DNA of 55,051 bases from Solirubrobacteraceae bacterium (GCA_017882405.1 JADGPO010000114.1:1-55051); one strand, 5' to 3'. Counted from the first letter of the stretch, positions 1 through 7,977 are shown. Translations and numbers: made by a program. The notes: generated by a model from the letters alone, not told the origin.

Positions 1-148
1 CTCGGGGGCCGGCCCGGCGCCCGGCGCCGCCGGGACAGGCCCGGCGCCCGGCCCGCAGGGGCCCGGTCAGCCGCCTGGGGAGGAACCCAAGCCAGGGGAG
101 GGAGGCCCCGCTCAGCGCAGCGGCCGTCTCTGGGTCCCAGGCCAATAG
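1..148 (+). CDS. C-terminal tail of a Pro/Gly/Ala-rich protein (5' truncated by the window edge)
   Basis: The frame starting at base 2 is open from the window edge to a TAG at 146-148 and gives 48 residues. It is rich in Pro, Gly and Ala, turns charged (a GEEPKPGEGG stretch) and ends in SGRLWVPGQ. Almost every codon has G or C in the third position, as in the real genes here. A disordered tail ending in a short hydrophobic motif is plausible for an actinobacterial protein, but no domain is visible and no family can be named. The other two + frames also run open for part of the segment, so this call rests mainly on codon pattern. Confidence 0.4.
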   Translation, partial: SGAGPAPGAAGTGPAPGPQGPGQPPGEEPKPGEGGPAQRSGRLWVPGQ

Positions 149-295
149 GTCCGATTGCTCGACGTAACTCGACCGGGCACGCTAGACTCGCGCCCGGCTT
201 CATGCCGGGGTCACCGCGTCTGGCGGCGGCCCCGTTTGCCGTTTGCAAGCGCAAATCCCGCGCTTCTCAACTAAGAGTTCCTCCGGAGGGCCTTC
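149..295 (+). promoter_or_regulatory. hppA upstream region: possible -10 box and leader hairpins
   Basis: This is the stretch between the upstream stop and hppA. TAGACT at 183-188 resembles a -10 box, but the nearest TTG hexamer (155-160) is 22 bases away, so the promoter call is weak. The presumed leader of about 100 nt has a hairpin CCCGGC-TTCAT-GCCGGG at about 193-209 and a small one TTTGC-AAGC-GCAAA near 242-256. A clear Shine-Dalgarno GGAGGG lies at 285-290, five bases before the TTG start of hppA. Confidence 0.3.
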
Positions 296-2353
296 TTGAC
301 TAGCTTTCTGACGCACCACGGCGTCCTGGTCGCGCTTGTGTGTGCGGCGGCCGCCATCGTTTACGGCGCCGCCACCTCGCGATCGTTGCTCGCCCTTTCA
401 CCAGGCAATGAGCGCATGCGCGCGATCTCGGCGGCCGTCCAGGAGGGCGCCTCCGCATATCTGAACCGGCAGTACACGACGATCGCCGCTGTCGGCGTCG
501 TGGTCTTCGTCGTGCTGATCCCGCTGCAGAACATCCGTGTGGCGATCGGCTTCTTGATCGGCGCCGGGCTGTCGGCGGCCGCCGGCTATGTCGGCATGAA
601 CGTGTCCGTGCGGGCCAATGCCCGCGTCGCGGAGGCCGCTCGCAGCGGCATCTCCAAGGCGCTCGACGTGGCCTTCCGCGGGGGCGCGGTGACCGGCATG
701 CTGGTCGTCGGACTTGCGCTCATCGGCGTGGCCGCGTACTACGGGATCCTCACCTGGATCGCCGGCGAGAGCACCCGCCACGCGGTCGACGCGCTGATCG
801 GCCTCGGCTTCGGTGGCTCGCTGATCTCCGTGTTCGCCCGCCTCGGCGGCGGCATCTTCACCAAGGGCGCCGACGTCGGCGCCGACCTCGTGGGCAAGAT
901 CGAGGCCGGCATCCCCGAGGACGACCCGCGCAACCCGGCCGTGATCGCCGACAACGTGGGCGACAACGTCGGCGACTGCGCCGGCATGGCGGCCGACCTG
1001 TTCGAGACCTACGCTGTGACCGCCGTGGCCGTGATGCTGCTGGGCGTGCTGACGTTCAGCCAGATCTCCGCCGTCGCGATCTACCCGCTGGTGCTGGGCG
1101 GCGTCTCGATCATCGCCTCGATCATCGGCACGTTCGCCGTCAAGTCCAAGAGCGGTAACGTCGAGCGCGCGCTCTACCAGGGCCTGCTTCTGTCGGGTGG
1201 CCTGGCCGCGCTGCTCTTCATCCCGGTCACCTACTGGCTGATGCACGGCCTCACCCTCACTGGCGGCGCCGCCGCGCCCAAGTGGTGGCACTTCTACCTG
1301 TGCGCACTGATCGGCCTGGGCGTGACCGCGCTGCTGTTCGTGATCACCGACTACTACACCTCGACGCGCTTCGCCCCGGTGAAGTCCACGGCGCGCGCCT
1401 CGCAGACCGGCCACGCGACCAACATCATTCAGGGCCTCGCCCGGGGCTACCAGGCCACCGCGCTGCCCGTGATCGTGCTCGCGCTGGGCATCTTCGGCGC
1501 CTGGAAGCTGGGCCACGGGATCTATGGCATCGGCGTCGCAGTCATGTCACAGCTGTCGCTGTGTGGCCTGATCGTCGCCCTGGACGCCTTCGGGCCGATC
1601 ACCGACAACGCCGGCGGCATTGCCGAGATGGCGGATCTGCCCGAGGAGGTTCGCAACATCACCGACCCGCTGGATGCGGTCGGCAACACCACCAAGGCGG
1701 TGACCAAGGGCTACGCCATCGGCTCCGCCGCGTTGGCCGCTCTGGTGCTGTTCAACGCCTTCGAGCAGGAGCTCGCCGCCACCAACCACGGCAAGCACAT
1801 CGACTTCACCATCGGCAACCCGCCGGTGCTGATCGGCCTGCTCGTCGGCGGCATGATGGTCTACCTGTTCGCGGCGCTCTCGATGGAGGCCGTCGGCCGC
1901 GCCGGCAGCGCCGTGGTCGAAGAGGTCCGGCGTCAGTTCCGCGAGCATCCGGGCATCATGGAGGGCACCGAGCAGCCCGAGTACGGCACCTGCGTGGACA
2001 TCGTCACCAAGTCCGCGCAGCGTGAGATGATCCTCCCGGCGCTGATTCCGATCGTGTTCACCGTGATCGTCGGCGTCATCAGCGTGGAAGCCCTCGGCGG
2101 GCTGCTGATCGGCGTGATCGTCGTCGGCGTCTTCATGGCCATTTCGATGACCGCCGGCGGTGGCGCCTGGGACAACGCCAAGAAGCTGATCGAGGACGGG
2201 GCGTTCGGTGGCAAGGGGTCCCAGGCTCATGCCGCGGCGGTCACCGGCGACACCGTCGGCGACCCGTACAAGGACACGGCCGGGCCGGCGATCAACCCGA
2301 TGATCAAGGTGGCGAACATCGTTGCCCTGCTCATCATTCCGCTGATTACGTGA
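296..2353 (+). CDS. hppA: Membrane-bound proton-translocating pyrophosphatase, K+-independent type
   Basis: The 685-aa integral membrane protein hydrolyses pyrophosphate and pumps H+ across the cytoplasmic membrane. Family hallmarks are present: a DVGADLVGK substrate motif, the acidic DNVGDNVGD loop, [12 protein letters not shown], and a C-terminal [14 protein letters not shown] segment. In [10 protein letters not shown], Lys467 and the following Thr match the signature of K+-independent H+-PPases; K+-dependent ones have Ala at the Lys position. The length is normal for the family and there are about 16 hydrophobic helices. The start is a TTG preceded by GGAGGG at a 5-base spacing. It appears monocistronic, followed by a long hairpin and then a transporter gene. 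Confidence 0.96.
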   Translation: MTSFLTHHGVLVALVCAAAAIVYGAATSRSLLALSPGNERMRAISAAVQEGASAYLNRQYTTIAAVGVVVFVVLIPLQNIRVAIGFLIGAGLSAAAGYVGMNVSVRANARVAEAARSGISKALDVAFRGGAVTGMLVVGLALIGVAAYYGILTWIAGESTRHAVDALIGLGFGGSLISVFARLGGGIFTKGADVGADLVGKIEAGIPEDDPRNPAVIADNVGDNVGDCAGMAADLFETYAVTAVAVMLLGVLTFSQISAVAIYPLVLGGVSIIASIIGTFAVKSKSGNVERALYQGLLLSGGLAALLFIPVTYWLMHGLTLTGGAAAPKWWHFYLCALIGLGVTALLFVITDYYTSTRFAPVKSTARASQTGHATNIIQGLARGYQATALPVIVLALGIFGAWKLGHGIYGIGVAVMSQLSLCGLIVALDAFGPITDNAGGIAEMADLPEEVRNITDPLDAVGNTTKAVTKGYAIGSAALAALVLFNAFEQELAATNHGKHIDFTIGNPPVLIGLLVGGMMVYLFAALSMEAVGRAGSAVVEEVRRQFREHPGIMEGTEQPEYGTCVDIVTKSAQREMILPALIPIVFTVIVGVISVEALGGLLIGVIVVGVFMAISMTAGGGAWDNAKKLIEDGAFGGKGSQAHAAAVTGDTVGDPYKDTAGPAINPMIKVANIVALLIIPLIT

Positions 2354-2364
2354 GCTCTTAGCTC

Positions 2365-2472
2365 GGGAGGGGGCTGCATGCCCCATCGGGCGACACCGCG
2401 TGGGATTGGCTGCGCTTCGGATGCGCGGCGAGGGTTCCGCGAGTGTCGTCGATGGAGCATGCAGCCCCTCCT
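2365..2472. repeat. Long imperfect hairpin (about 31 paired bases, 108 nt) between hppA and the DMT permease
   Basis: The left arm (2365-2400) and right arm (2437-2472) are nearly perfect reverse complements. The matching blocks are GGAGGGG, CTGCATGC, CCATCG, CGACAC and CGCG, interrupted only by one- or two-base bulges or mismatches. The roughly 36-nt apical part contains GCGC-TTCGGAT-GCGC. No T-run follows on either strand, so this is not a textbook intrinsic terminator. It may be a structured 3' end or attenuator of the hppA mRNA, a small RNA or a palindromic repeat element. The folding is read directly from the sequence; the function is unknown. Confidence 0.6.
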
Positions 2473-2575
2473 GTGCTTCGTTGGCGCGGTGCTGTTGGCG
2501 CTCGCTGTTCTGGGATGCCGGGGAGCCCGGGTGATCCACCGCTCCGGTCCCGGCGATCCGTAGGCTGCTCGTCAC

Positions 2576-3469
2576 ATGTCGCTCTCCGTCGAACTCGGAC
2601 TCGTCTTGGCGCTGCTCACCGCGTTCGGGTCGGTGGTCGGCTTCCTCTACAAGTTCCGAGGCGCGCGCGAGGCTGCGACGGTGGAACTGCGCCATCCGCT
2701 GCGCAGCACGGCGGAGCTGTTTCGCTCGCCTGTCTACGCCCTGGGGATCGTGATCGCGTTCGCGTCCTGGGGGGTGCACGTGGGAGCGCTGGCGCTGGCA
2801 CCGATCTCGCTCGTGCAGTCGGTCATCGCCGGCGGGCTCGTCCTGCTGACGGTCGTCGCCGACCGGCTGTTCGGGATCGAGGTGACCCGCCGCGAGCTGA
2901 TTGGCGTCGGCCTGACCGCCGCCGGCCTGGCCTTTCTGGCGGCCACGCTCAGCGGGGACGCGGGAAGCGCGCACTCGCGGTATCCGCCCGGCACGCTGGC
3001 GATCTTCATCGGCGCGGTGGGGGCGGCCGGCCTGGTCCTGTGCGTGCGGCCCAAGCGCCCCGCCTACCTGGCGGTCTCCGCGGGCCTGCTGTGGGCCGCG
3101 TCGGACACGTCGATCAAGGCGCTCAGCTCGCATCTGGGCCACCTCGGCTTCGGCGTGCTGATCCATCCGCTGGCGCTGGTGATCCTGGTGGCCTCGCTGG
3201 TCGGGCTGCTGATCTCCGCTCGCAGCCTGCAGCTGGGCGACGCCGTGCCGATGATCGCCCTCACCAGTGCGGCGGCCAACTTGACAACGATCGCCGCAGG
3301 GCCGATCGTCTTCGGCGAGCCCCTGCCCTCCAGCCGTCTCGGATTGGTGGTCCGGCTGCTGGCCTTCGCGCTCGTGATCGTCGCCGCTGCGCTCACACCT
3401 CCGCCGGCACCTCCCGAGGATCGCCCGGGTGCCGCCGCGCCGCCTCCATCTCTACGAACGGAACCCTGA
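2576..3469 (+). CDS. DMT-superfamily (EamA-like) multi-pass membrane transporter
   Basis: The 297-aa protein has about nine or ten hydrophobic helices arranged as two halves, as in drug/metabolite transporters, with a short proline-rich cytosolic tail. The first helix and the FLYKFRGAREA loop recall the subgroup close to NIPA-type Mg2+ transporters, but the substrate cannot be told from sequence. ATG at 2576 has no good Shine-Dalgarno. TAGGCT at 2561-2566 sits ten bases upstream, so a leaderless transcript is possible. It ends 35 bases before the first TrkA-like gene and may be read together with it. Confidence 0.8.
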   Translation: MSLSVELGLVLALLTAFGSVVGFLYKFRGAREAATVELRHPLRSTAELFRSPVYALGIVIAFASWGVHVGALALAPISLVQSVIAGGLVLLTVVADRLFGIEVTRRELIGVGLTAAGLAFLAATLSGDAGSAHSRYPPGTLAIFIGAVGAAGLVLCVRPKRPAYLAVSAGLLWAASDTSIKALSSHLGHLGFGVLIHPLALVILVASLVGLLISARSLQLGDAVPMIALTSAAANLTTIAAGPIVFGEPLPSSRLGLVVRLLAFALVIVAAALTPPPAPPEDRPGAAAPPPSLRTEP

Positions 3470-3504
3470 GTGCTCAGCGCAGGACAATGGCTAGAGTGGC
3501 GGGC

Positions 3505-3927
3505 ATGTTCATCCTGATCGTCGGCGCCGGACGCGTCGGATCCGCTGTCGCCAAGCGCGCACTGGAGGCGGGGCACGAGGTCTCGGTGCTCGATTCGGAC
3601 CCGCTCTCGCACGAGCGCCTGGACAAGGACCAGTCGACCAGCTGGGAGGACGCCGGCGGACGGTTCACCGTCGGCGCGGCACTCGAGGTCGACGGCCTGA
3701 TGGAGGCCGGGATCGAGGGCGCCGACGTGTTCATGGCCGCCACCAGCGGGGACAACACCAACCTGGTCATCGCCCAGCTGGCCCAGCGTCGCTTCAACGT
3801 GCCCCGGGTGGTCGTCCGGGTCGCCGATCCGGCGCGCGCCGCCTGGTACTCCGAGCAGGGTCTGCTGACGATCTGCCCTACCCAGCACGCGATCGACGAG
3901 GCCGAGCAGGTGGCGCTCTCGCCATGA
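3505..3927 (+). CDS. TrkA-N (RCK) domain K+ channel/transport regulatory protein, single domain
   Basis: The 140-aa protein opens with FILIVGAGRVGSAVAKRALE, a Rossmann GxGxxG nucleotide-binding motif, followed by an acidic residue after strand 2 (VLDSD). This matches an RCK N-terminal domain. It has no TrkA-C domain. Proteins of this type bind NAD(H) or ATP/ADP and gate Trk/Ktr-type K+ channels at the membrane. I chose ATG 3505 because the family begins at MFILIVGAG; an in-frame ATG at 3487 would add six residues. It lies 14 bases before a second TrkA gene, the paired arrangement usual in Actinobacteria (CeoB/CeoC type). No membrane TrkH/TrkG subunit is in the window. Confidence 0.85.
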   Translation: MFILIVGAGRVGSAVAKRALEAGHEVSVLDSDPLSHERLDKDQSTSWEDAGGRFTVGAALEVDGLMEAGIEGADVFMAATSGDNTNLVIAQLAQRRFNVPRVVVRVADPARAAWYSEQGLLTICPTQHAIDEAEQVALSP

Positions 3928-3941
3928 GGGGGACGCTCTAG

Positions 3942-4619
3942 ATGTACGTGATCATCGCCGGCGCCGGCAAGGTGGGATGGAACCTTGCCCGCGAGCTGAT
4001 CGCCAAGGACCGTGAGGTCACGCTGATCGAGTCCGACCACCGACGCTACCGGATCATCGAGGAGGAGCTCGAGCATGCCGCCCAGTACGGCGACGCCTCC
4101 GAGCTGTGGGTGCTCGAGCGCGCCGGGATCCAGCGTGCCGACCTCGTGATCGCCGTCACCGGTGACGACGAGGACAACATCCTGATCTGTCAGGTCGCCA
4201 AGGAGAAGTACGGCTGCGAGCGGATCGTCGCCCGCGTCAACAACCCGCGCAATCTCGACCACTTCAAGCTCCTCGGCATCCAGCCGGCAGTGTCGGCCAC
4301 CGACCTGATCCTGCGCCTGATCGAGCACGAGGTCCCCGAATACGGCCTCGTCCAGTTGCTCGCGCTGGAGGAGGAGCACCTGGAGATCATCGAGCTGGAG
4401 GTCGGGCACGGCTCCGCGGCCGCCGGCCAGCGGGTGAGCGACGTGGTGCTGCCCGACGGCTCGCTGATCATCTCGGTGCTGCGCGACGGCACGGGCTTCG
4501 TCCCCAAGGCCGACTCGGTGATCGAGGCCGGCGACCAGGTGCTGCTGATCCTCGACCCAGGGCTCGAGGGCGACATCACGCCGCGGTTCGCCAACGGCTC
4601 GGTCTCGGCAAGTAGCTAG
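3942..4619 (+). CDS. trkA: TrkA family K+ uptake regulatory protein (RCK_N + RCK_C)
   Basis: The 225-aa protein has a Rossmann RCK_N domain (MYVIIAGAGKVGWNLARELI, then LIESD) over residues 1-135 and a C-terminal RCK_C/TrkA-C domain over about 140-215, which ends the fold at VLLILDPGLEGD. It should be the cytosolic nucleotide-sensing subunit of a Trk/Ktr K+ transporter and probably assembles with the product of the preceding gene. It is 14 bases downstream of that gene and 12 bases upstream of the flavoprotein gene, which suggests one transcript. The downstream flavoprotein does not obviously relate to K+. Confidence 0.88.
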   Translation: MYVIIAGAGKVGWNLARELIAKDREVTLIESDHRRYRIIEEELEHAAQYGDASELWVLERAGIQRADLVIAVTGDDEDNILICQVAKEKYGCERIVARVNNPRNLDHFKLLGIQPAVSATDLILRLIEHEVPEYGLVQLLALEEEHLEIIELEVGHGSAAAGQRVSDVVLPDGSLIISVLRDGTGFVPKADSVIEAGDQVLLILDPGLEGDITPRFANGSVSASS

Positions 4620-4631
4620 GGTCGCCCACCA

Positions 4632-5870
4632 GTGGCCGATCGCGATGTCGAATACCTGCTGATCGGCGGCGGCCTGGCCAGCGGCAATTGCGCCGCCCAG
4701 TTGCGCAGAGCTGGCGCCGACGGATCGATCCTGCTGGTCGGTCGCGAGCCCGATCTGCCCTACGACCGCCCGCCGCTGTCCAAGGGCTACCTGCAGGGCA
4801 AGGAGTCCCGCGGAGACGCTCTGATGAAGGACGCCGGCTTCTACGAGGAGCAGAACATCGAGGTGCTGACGCGCACCTCGGCGATGAAGCTCGACCTGCA
4901 GGCGCGCACCGTCAAGCTGTCCAACAAGCAGGAGATCGGCTTCGGCCAGGCGCTGCTGGCTACCGGCGCCAACGTGCGGCGGCTGAACGTCGACGGCGCC
5001 GAGCTGGAGGGGATCCACTACCTGCGCACGTTCGGCAACAGCGACGCGATCCGCGAGGACGCGGCCGGCAAGCGGGTGGTGATGATCGGCGGCTCCTACA
5101 TCGCCTCCGAGGTCGCCGCCAGCCTCATCGAGCTGGGCAGCCAGTGCTCGATGGTGATGATGGAGCCGGTGGCGCTCAGCCGCAGCTTCGGCCCCGAGGC
5201 AGCCCGCTACTTTCACGACCTGCTGACCGCGCACGGGATCGAGATCCACGCCGAGGACGAGCTCGAGCGATTCGAGGGCGCGGACGGGCGCGTCACCAAG
5301 GTCGTGACCAAGAGCGGCCGGGAGCTCGAGGCCGACGCCGTCGTGATCGGCGTCGGCGTCAACCCGGATGTGATGCTCGCGCGCGGCGCTGGCCTGGAGC
5401 TGGGCGAGCGCGGCGGGATCGTCGTCGACTCCCAGCTGCAGACGGGCACGCCCGGCGTGTTCGCCGCCGGCGATGTCGCCGAATACGAGAGCGTGATCCA
5501 CGGCGGCCGGCGGATTCGCGTCGAGCACTGGGACGTCGCCTTCGGCCACGGCAAGACGGTGGCCCTCAACATGCTCGGCAAGGCGGTCGCTCACGACGCG
5601 GTCCCGTATTTCTTCTCCGATTTATCGAACTGGGCGGCGATCGAGTACGTCGGTCCCGCCTACGACTGGGACCGCGAGGTCGTCCGCGGCTCCCCGGACG
5701 AAGGCGCGTTCACCGTCTTCTACCTGCACGAGGGCCATCTGGCCGGCGCCCTGACCGCCGGGCGCTCCGACGACCTGCAGGCGGCTCGTCGCCTGATCGC
5801 CTCCGGGGCCGACGTCGGCGACCGCGTGGACGCGCTGGGCGACCTGTCGACCGATCTCGACGAGATCTAG
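4632..5870 (+). CDS. FAD/NAD(P)-dependent oxidoreductase, ferredoxin reductase-like
   Basis: The 412-aa flavoprotein of the pyridine nucleotide-disulfide class I fold starts at a GTG. An N-terminal FAD motif GGGLASGNCAAQLRRAG is followed by YDRPPLSKGYL, typical of rubredoxin/ferredoxin reductases of Rieske oxygenase systems. A second Rossmann motif (GGSYIASEVAA) near residue 155 binds NAD(P)H, and FAAGDVAEYE is the second FAD contact. No redox-active CxxC disulfide is present, unlike glutathione or thioredoxin reductases. The C-terminal domain resembles the ferredoxin-reductase/AIF type. Its electron acceptor is not encoded nearby, so the partner is unknown. The stop codon lies inside a short palindrome (5867-5881). 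Confidence 0.82.
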   Translation: MADRDVEYLLIGGGLASGNCAAQLRRAGADGSILLVGREPDLPYDRPPLSKGYLQGKESRGDALMKDAGFYEEQNIEVLTRTSAMKLDLQARTVKLSNKQEIGFGQALLATGANVRRLNVDGAELEGIHYLRTFGNSDAIREDAAGKRVVMIGGSYIASEVAASLIELGSQCSMVMMEPVALSRSFGPEAARYFHDLLTAHGIEIHAEDELERFEGADGRVTKVVTKSGRELEADAVVIGVGVNPDVMLARGAGLELGERGGIVVDSQLQTGTPGVFAAGDVAEYESVIHGGRRIRVEHWDVAFGHGKTVALNMLGKAVAHDAVPYFFSDLSNWAAIEYVGPAYDWDREVVRGSPDEGAFTVFYLHEGHLAGALTAGRSDDLQAARRLIASGADVGDRVDALGDLSTDLDEI

Positions 5871-5910
5871 TGGGCCACTAGCGGCCTGCCGCCCCCGGCC
5901 TCGCCTCTGA

Positions 5911-5981
5911 CTGCGGGGCAAGGACTCGAACCTTGATAACCAGCTCCAGAGGCTGGCGTCTTGCCATTAGACGACCCCGCA
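5911..5981 (-). tRNA. tRNA-Gln (anticodon CTG)
   Basis: On the - strand a full cloverleaf folds. The acceptor stem is TGCGGGG/CCCCGCA, the D-arm GTCT-AATGGCA-AGAC, the anticodon arm CCAGC-CTCTGGA-GCTGG with anticodon CTG (reads CAG), and the T-arm CAAGG-TTCGAGT-CCTTG. The U1-A72 pair at the end of the acceptor stem is a known tRNA-Gln identity element. The discriminator is G, and CCA is not encoded. TATGCT at 5992-5997 (read on -) is a likely -10 box about ten bases before the mature 5' end. The gene is isolated between convergent or unrelated protein genes. Confidence 0.95.
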
Positions 5982-6031
5982 CTGCCCCGAGAGCATAGCC
6001 AAGCGCTCACGCGATCTATCCGCCTCTGACG

Positions 6032-6045
6032 CGAACGTACGTTCG
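6032..6045. promoter_or_regulatory. 14-bp perfect palindrome upstream of dpgC (candidate operator)
   Basis: CGAACGTACGTTCG is a perfect 14-bp dyad in the non-coding stretch between the tRNA and the dpgC-like gene. Palindromes of this length with a CGTACG core are typical of TetR-type or similar dimeric regulators. A TATAGA box at 6109-6114 could be the -10 of the dpgC promoter, although the nearest TTG hexamer (6083-6088) is 20 bases upstream of it. No TetR gene is in the window, so the binding protein is unknown. Confidence 0.4.
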
Positions 6046-6175
6046 TGGCCCGACGGCGGCCGCGGTGGAGGACTCGGCCTGATTGCAGGTGTCGCTCCGT
6101 GTCGCCGCTATAGAGCCGAGCTTGGTCGACCGACCACATCGGGTTGCGGAGCCGCGATACCCACGCCGCGACAGC

Positions 6176-6230
6176 ATGCGAACGAGCGGTCGGGATGCGA
6201 ACGGGCGCGCGGGATGCGAGGATGCCGGGG
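6176..6230 (+). repeat. Tandem 19-bp direct repeats (about 2.8 copies) just upstream of dpgC
   Basis: ATGCGAACGAGCGGTCGGG (6176-6194) is followed directly by ATGCGAACGGGCGCGCGGG (6195-6213), 16 of 19 bases identical. A degenerate third copy starting ATGCGAGGATGCCGGGG (6214-6230) follows. The array ends three bases before the Shine-Dalgarno of the dpgC-like gene, in its presumed leader. The unit is close to two helical turns, so a regulator array or an RNA-level element is possible. Replication slippage is the trivial alternative. Confidence 0.55.
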
Positions 6231-6244
6231 GAGAGGGACGTGAG

Positions 6245-7636
6245 ATGACCGACACGATCCAACTGTCGCTCAACGACGTCGTGCGACGCGTTGGGCTGCC
6301 GGCCGACGAGCTCGACGCGTGGACGCCGCCCGCGCCGCCGGTGCCGGACGGCTTCCCGGTCGACGCTGCGGCCCTGAGCGCGTTCGTGGAGCGCGGGGTA
6401 GCCCTTCAGGATCGCCTGCCGGCGCTCGCCGAGCGTGAGGAGGACGAGCGGGCGGCCGCCGCGGCGATCGGCCAGGCCCTGACGGATGCCCGCGCGATCT
6501 TTCTGACCGTGCACGCCGGTGAGCTGTATGACCGGCTCACCCAGGCGCGGTCGCGGCACGTCCGCCTGGAGCAGATCGTCTACGACGCCGCCGAGGTGGT
6601 GCCCGGGCTGGTGCCCACGCGTCGGCAGATGGAGTCCGAGCGGGCCCTGGCGCTGGCCGAGAAGACCGGGCTGGAGCTCGCCCAGGGGCTGCTGGTGGAG
6701 CGGATCATGCTGCTGCCCGGACCGGGGATGCACCTGATCGAATCGATGCTGGCGCCGACGCCGGTGGCCCTTGAGCACCTGGCGCAATTGCGCTCGACGG
6801 GTACCGTGGACCTCGGCCCGGCGCGGGTCACGCGCCAGGGTCCCGCGGGCGTGGTGGAGCTGTGCAACCCGCGGGACCTCAATGCCGAGGACGACACCAC
6901 GCTCAACCTCACCGAGTCGGCCGTCGACCTGGTGCTGCTGGACCCCGAGATAGAGATCGGCGTGTTCCGCGGTGGGGTGGTCGAGCACCGCCGATATGCC
7001 GGCCAGCGGATCTTCGGTTCGGGGATCAACCTGACCCACCTGTACCGGGGGCAGATCGACTTCCTCTTCTATCTGATCCGCGACCTGGGCTACGTCAACA
7101 AGCTGTACCGCGGGCTGATCACGGACACCGATCCGCCCCGTGCTGTGGAAAAGCTGTGGATCGCCGCGGTGGAGATCTACGCGATCGGCGGCGGCTGCCA
7201 GCTGCTGCACGTGGTCGACCACGTGATCGCCACCCGCGGCTCCAAGCTGTACCTGCCGGCGCGCAAGGAGGGGATCATCCCCGGCGTCTCCAACCTGCGC
7301 CTGCCCCGGTCGGTCGGTGCCCGCGCCGCCCGCCAGGCGATCCTCTCCGGCCGGGAGTGGACGGCCGGCGACGCCGACGCGGAGTTGTTGATCGACGAGG
7401 TGGTGGAGCCGGGCGCGATGGACGAGGCGATCGCCGCGCGGGTGCAGGCGCTCACCAGCTCGGGACTGGTAAACGCGGCCGCCAATCGCCGGGCGCTGCG
7501 CGTCGGCGAGGAGCCGCTGGACATCTTCCGCCAGTACATCGCGCTGTACGCGCGCGAGCAGGCTGACTGCCATCTGTCAGAGGCGCTGGTGGCAAACCTC
7601 GAACGACACTGGAACGCCGCCAATCGCTCCGCCTGA
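6245..7636 (+). CDS. dpgC: DpgC-like cofactor-independent arylacetyl-CoA dioxygenase (crotonase superfamily)
   Basis: The 463-aa protein has a helical N-terminal region (residues about 1-190) and a crotonase-fold C-terminal half, as in (3,5-dihydroxyphenyl)acetyl-CoA 1,2-dioxygenase of vancomycin-type pathways. The block from EIYAIGGGCQLLHVVDHV through LPARKEGIIPG to NLRLPRSVGARAARQAIL is the DpgC-type active-site region. DpgC uses O2 without metal or flavin to turn an arylacetyl-CoA into an arylglyoxylate plus CoA. Start: ATG 6245 with GAGGG seven bases upstream; an in-frame extension to 6083 exists but crosses the tandem repeats. No other glycopeptide genes are near, and a paaK remnant follows directly, so a catabolic role on arylacetyl-CoA is more likely. 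The natural substrate is not known. Confidence 0.78.
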   Translation: MTDTIQLSLNDVVRRVGLPADELDAWTPPAPPVPDGFPVDAAALSAFVERGVALQDRLPALAEREEDERAAAAAIGQALTDARAIFLTVHAGELYDRLTQARSRHVRLEQIVYDAAEVVPGLVPTRRQMESERALALAEKTGLELAQGLLVERIMLLPGPGMHLIESMLAPTPVALEHLAQLRSTGTVDLGPARVTRQGPAGVVELCNPRDLNAEDDTTLNLTESAVDLVLLDPEIEIGVFRGGVVEHRRYAGQRIFGSGINLTHLYRGQIDFLFYLIRDLGYVNKLYRGLITDTDPPRAVEKLWIAAVEIYAIGGGCQLLHVVDHVIATRGSKLYLPARKEGIIPGVSNLRLPRSVGARAARQAILSGREWTAGDADAELLIDEVVEPGAMDEAIAARVQALTSSGLVNAAANRRALRVGEEPLDIFRQYIALYAREQADCHLSEALVANLERHWNAANRSA

Positions 7637-7637
7637 G

Positions 7638-7977
7638 CACCCGATCCGTGACGCCACGGAGACGCTCGCGCGCGAGCAGCTGAGCGAGCTGCAGCTGCAG
7701 CGACCGCCACGGCCTGCACGTCTCCGAGGACCACTTCCTCGTCGAGGTGATCGACCCGGACGGCGACCGACCAGTCGATCCGGGCGAGGAGGGCGAGCTG
7801 ACGTTCACCACGCTGACCAAGGAGGCGCTGCCGCTGCGCGATTCGCTGCGCGCACGGGCCGAGCATCAGCTGGGCGAGGAAACGGGGCTTCGCATCATCG
7901 TTGCCGTCCTCGACCCCGGCTCGTTGCCCCGCAGTGACGGTAAGGCCGTGCGGGTCGTCGACCGTCGCCCGCGCTAG
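7638..7977 (+). pseudogene. paaK: Phenylacetate-CoA ligase (paaK) remnant with large internal deletions
   Basis: Three pieces of one ligase are recognisable in order. IRDATETLAREQLSELQLQ (7644-7700) matches the PaaK N-terminus. In the next frame, DRHGLHVSEDHFLVEVID continues through DPGEEGELTFTTLTKEALPL (7702-7830) and matches the late adenylation domain. The end segment LRIIVAVLDPGSLPRSDGKAVRV (to TAG 7977) matches the extreme C-terminus. Most of the ATP-binding domain and about 100 residues before the C-terminus are missing, and a frame change separates pieces one and two. The product cannot be functional. It lies one base after the dpgC stop, suggesting a former dpgC-paaK operon in which the ligase supplied arylacetyl-CoA. 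Confidence 0.75.

Noticed and set aside
2459..2563. 34-codon ORF with a lipoprotein-like core ending AVLGC
   Set aside because: GGAG sits only one base before the ATG, the start lies in a hairpin stem, and the length is within chance. Kept only as a note in the hairpin finding.
3474..5594. 706-codon ORF on the - strand
   Set aside because: It lies antisense to two TrkA genes and the flavoprotein, and reads as a His/Asp/Val/Leu/Gly-rich low-complexity product with no motif. The + strand genes show clear families, so this is a GC-driven shadow.
5867..5881. Palindrome CTAGTGG-G-CCACTAG at the end of the flavoprotein gene
   Set aside because: With a one-base centre it cannot form a good RNA hairpin, and seven-base arms overlapping a stop codon are not strong evidence of function.
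6245..7636. Glycopeptide antibiotic gene cluster suggested by dpgC
   Set aside because: DpgA, DpgB, DpgD, nonribosomal synthetase and glycosyltransferase genes are all absent; the surroundings are catabolic.
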